Below are positions 5,010 to 5,878 of a stretch of DNA of 5,878 nt, piece after piece. Under the pieces are notes generated by a model. That model was given only the letters and a program-made list of their open reading frames with translations, was not told where the DNA came from and made no database searches. Source of the DNA: DATAAM01 sp036260075 (GTDB lineage: Bacteria; Actinomycetota; Acidimicrobiia; Acidimicrobiales; JAHWLA01); the NCBI GenBank assembly GCA_036260075.1, contig DATAAM010000160.1:1-5878 (forward strand), given 5' to 3'. Position 1 is the first letter of the stretch. Each line of letters opens with the position of its first letter. The position numbers and the translations under genes were made by a program.

Positions 5010-5213
5010 GTGGCCCGTTTGCAGCCGGTCAACCTTGCCGCCGTCATTCGGCCGTACGCCGGCAACTGGGTGGCTGTGAAACAGGGACGGGTCGTCGAGG
5101 CTGCCGAAACTCCGTACGCGCTGTCCCTGCGCCTCCGGCAACGTGGGATTCGCGACGCGACGATCATTCGGTCCCCGAGACGTGAAGAGGCGGAGCTCGT
5201 CGGACTGGGTTGA
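5010..5213 (+). CDS. Small DUF5678-like protein
   Basis: A 67-residue soluble protein beginning MARLQPVNLAAVIRPYAGNW. The central pattern YAGNWVAVKQGRVVEAAET at 17-35, followed by a helix LSLRLRQRGIRD and a strand ATIIRSP, resembles DUF5678. That is a small bacterial and archaeal family of unknown function with a conserved W-V-A-x-x-x-G-x-V-V core. The GTG at 5010 is chosen because AAAGGA (4997-5002) lies 7 nt before it and the conserved-looking sequence begins there; longer in-frame starts back to 4926 add only arginine-rich, unprotein-like residues. Its TGA overlaps the TTG of the protease gene as TTGA, so the two are translationally coupled. The family assignment is from pattern memory only. 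Confidence 0.7.
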   Translation: MARLQPVNLAAVIRPYAGNWVAVKQGRVVEAAETPYALSLRLRQRGIRDATIIRSPRREEAELVGLG

Positions 5214-5764
5214 GCGAGGTACGCAATCTTCCCTGGGCGTTCCCGTACGTCATCGAGACTGCTCCGGAAGACCATCCGCTCGGGCGAACGACCCTTCGTC
5301 CACTGGTCGAGACTCGCGTCATCGGCCCTGCAGGGCCGAGCAACAAGGTCGGGGCGCTCATCGACTCCGGTTCCGATTACACGCTCGCTTCACCGATCGT
5401 TGCCTTGGAGGCCGGGGTCGACCTCCGCGGAGGCCGTCGCTCGTCGGTACGCGTGGGCGGCGCCCCGCGCGACATCCTCGTTCTCGATGTCACGGTTCGA
5501 CTCTGCGATCCCCAGCTCGCCGATCAGGATGGGGGTTGCGACGAGGACAACAGTCTCGAATGGTCGGCCGAGGTCGGTTTCTTCGAGCGCTGGGACGATC
5601 CGCCGTTCTCGATCATCCTCGGGCAGGTCGGCTTCTTCAGCGAGTTCACGGTCATCCTGAGCCGCTTCTCACAGGTCGCCGTGTTGGAGCGCCGTGACTT
5701 TCTCGACGCGCACTACGGAGAGCTCATCGATGCGTGGCCGGAGAGTGCATCCCGCGGCTGGTAG
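5210..5764 (+). CDS. Retropepsin-like (clan AA) aspartic protease family protein
   Basis: A 184-residue protein with the single-lobe aspartic-protease layout. The catalytic-type motif ALIDSGSDYTLAS is at 49-61, with D52-S53-G54. The later hydrophobic-hydrophobic-glycine element, FSIILGQVGFF, is at 133-143, followed by FTVILSRFSQVAVLERRD, which resembles the closing strands of bacterial retropepsin-like proteins. Such single-lobe proteases act as homodimers. Between them, 99-116 is an acidic insertion with two cysteines (C99, C110). No signal peptide or membrane segment is visible, so it is probably cytosolic. The TTG start at 5210 overlaps the previous stop and lacks a strong SD, consistent with coupling. 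G+C is lower here: 36/60 for bases 5221-5280. The substrate is unknown. It might be inactive, since some family members are only structural. Confidence 0.75.
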   Translation: MSEVRNLPWAFPYVIETAPEDHPLGRTTLRPLVETRVIGPAGPSNKVGALIDSGSDYTLASPIVALEAGVDLRGGRRSSVRVGGAPRDILVLDVTVRLCDPQLADQDGGCDEDNSLEWSAEVGFFERWDDPPFSIILGQVGFFSEFTVILSRFSQVAVLERRDFLDAHYGELIDAWPESASRGW

Positions 5765-5773
5765 TCGGCCCGG

Positions 5774-5878
5774 TCAGAACGTCTGGGCGACCAGCAGGCG
5801 GCAGCCCTCGCTCGTCAGCACGTACAGCCGGTGGTCGAGCTCGCCGCGGGGTTGGGCCAGCCGGTAGGCGACCGCCAC
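5774..5878 (-). CDS. 3' end of an unidentified gene (continues past the right edge)
   Basis: An open frame runs from the right edge to a TGA at 5776-5774, encoding 34 residues that end AYRLAQPRGELDHRLYVLTS followed by EGCRLLVAQTF. The mix of charged and hydrophobic residues and the GC-rich codon use look like real coding sequence. It ends 9 nt from the stop of the convergent protease gene. A GTG occupies the last three bases, but the gene probably starts outside the window. No family can be named from so little. Confidence 0.5.
   Translation of the reverse strand: MAVAYRLAQPRGELDHRLYVLTSEGCRLLVAQTF

Noticed and set aside
3185..5185. A 666-codon open frame on the plus strand
   Set aside because: It runs antisense to trxB and across the small membrane-protein genes, with His/Arg/Gly-rich low-complexity translation typical of GC-rich shadow frames.

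Overview
The window looks like chromosome from a high-GC actinobacterium, probably a deep-branching, Acidimicrobiia-like lineage (an inference). One 60-nt row inside parB counts to 47/60 G+C. GTG and TTG starts are frequent, and the gene order matches the origin-proximal locus of mycobacteria and relatives. There parA-parB run convergently against a trxB-trxA-cwlM operon.

Layout. 1-812 (+): parA, cut at the left edge. 787-1689 (+): parB, overlapping parA and served by a strong Shine-Dalgarno (SD) site. 1690-1851: convergent intergenic region with two inverted repeats. 1852-2838 (-): a CwlM-like protein with two peptidoglycan-binding repeats and a degenerate amidase domain, with no ATG, GTG or TTG start in a usable position. 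2829-3161 (-): thioredoxin. 3242-4222 (-): thioredoxin reductase. 4226-4528 (-): a small two-helix membrane protein. 4527-4874 (+): a small four-helix membrane protein whose ATG overlaps that of the divergent gene. 5010-5213 and 5210-5764 (+): a translationally coupled pair, a DUF5678-like small protein and a retropepsin-like aspartic protease, in lower-GC DNA. 5774-5878 (-): the 3' end of an unidentified gene.

The most interesting signal is a pair of exact GGAAT-N18-GTT motifs on the minus strand, one just ahead of trxB (4285-4260) and one just ahead of trxA (3241-3216). This is the established -35/-10 signature of the SigR/SigH disulfide-stress ECF sigma factors of actinobacteria, which control thioredoxin genes in Streptomyces and Mycobacterium. 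The motifs suggest that trxB and trxA, and by read-through the CwlM-like cell-wall regulator, are induced by thiol-oxidative stress. The second point of interest is the DUF5678-like/retropepsin-like pair, which has the look of an accessory two-gene unit of unknown function.

Working together: ParA and ParB segregate the origin region. TrxB uses NADPH to reduce TrxA, which reduces cytosolic disulfides. The CwlM-like protein has no visible zinc-ligand set and no signal peptide, so it fits a cytoplasmic regulator of peptidoglycan synthesis better than a hydrolase.
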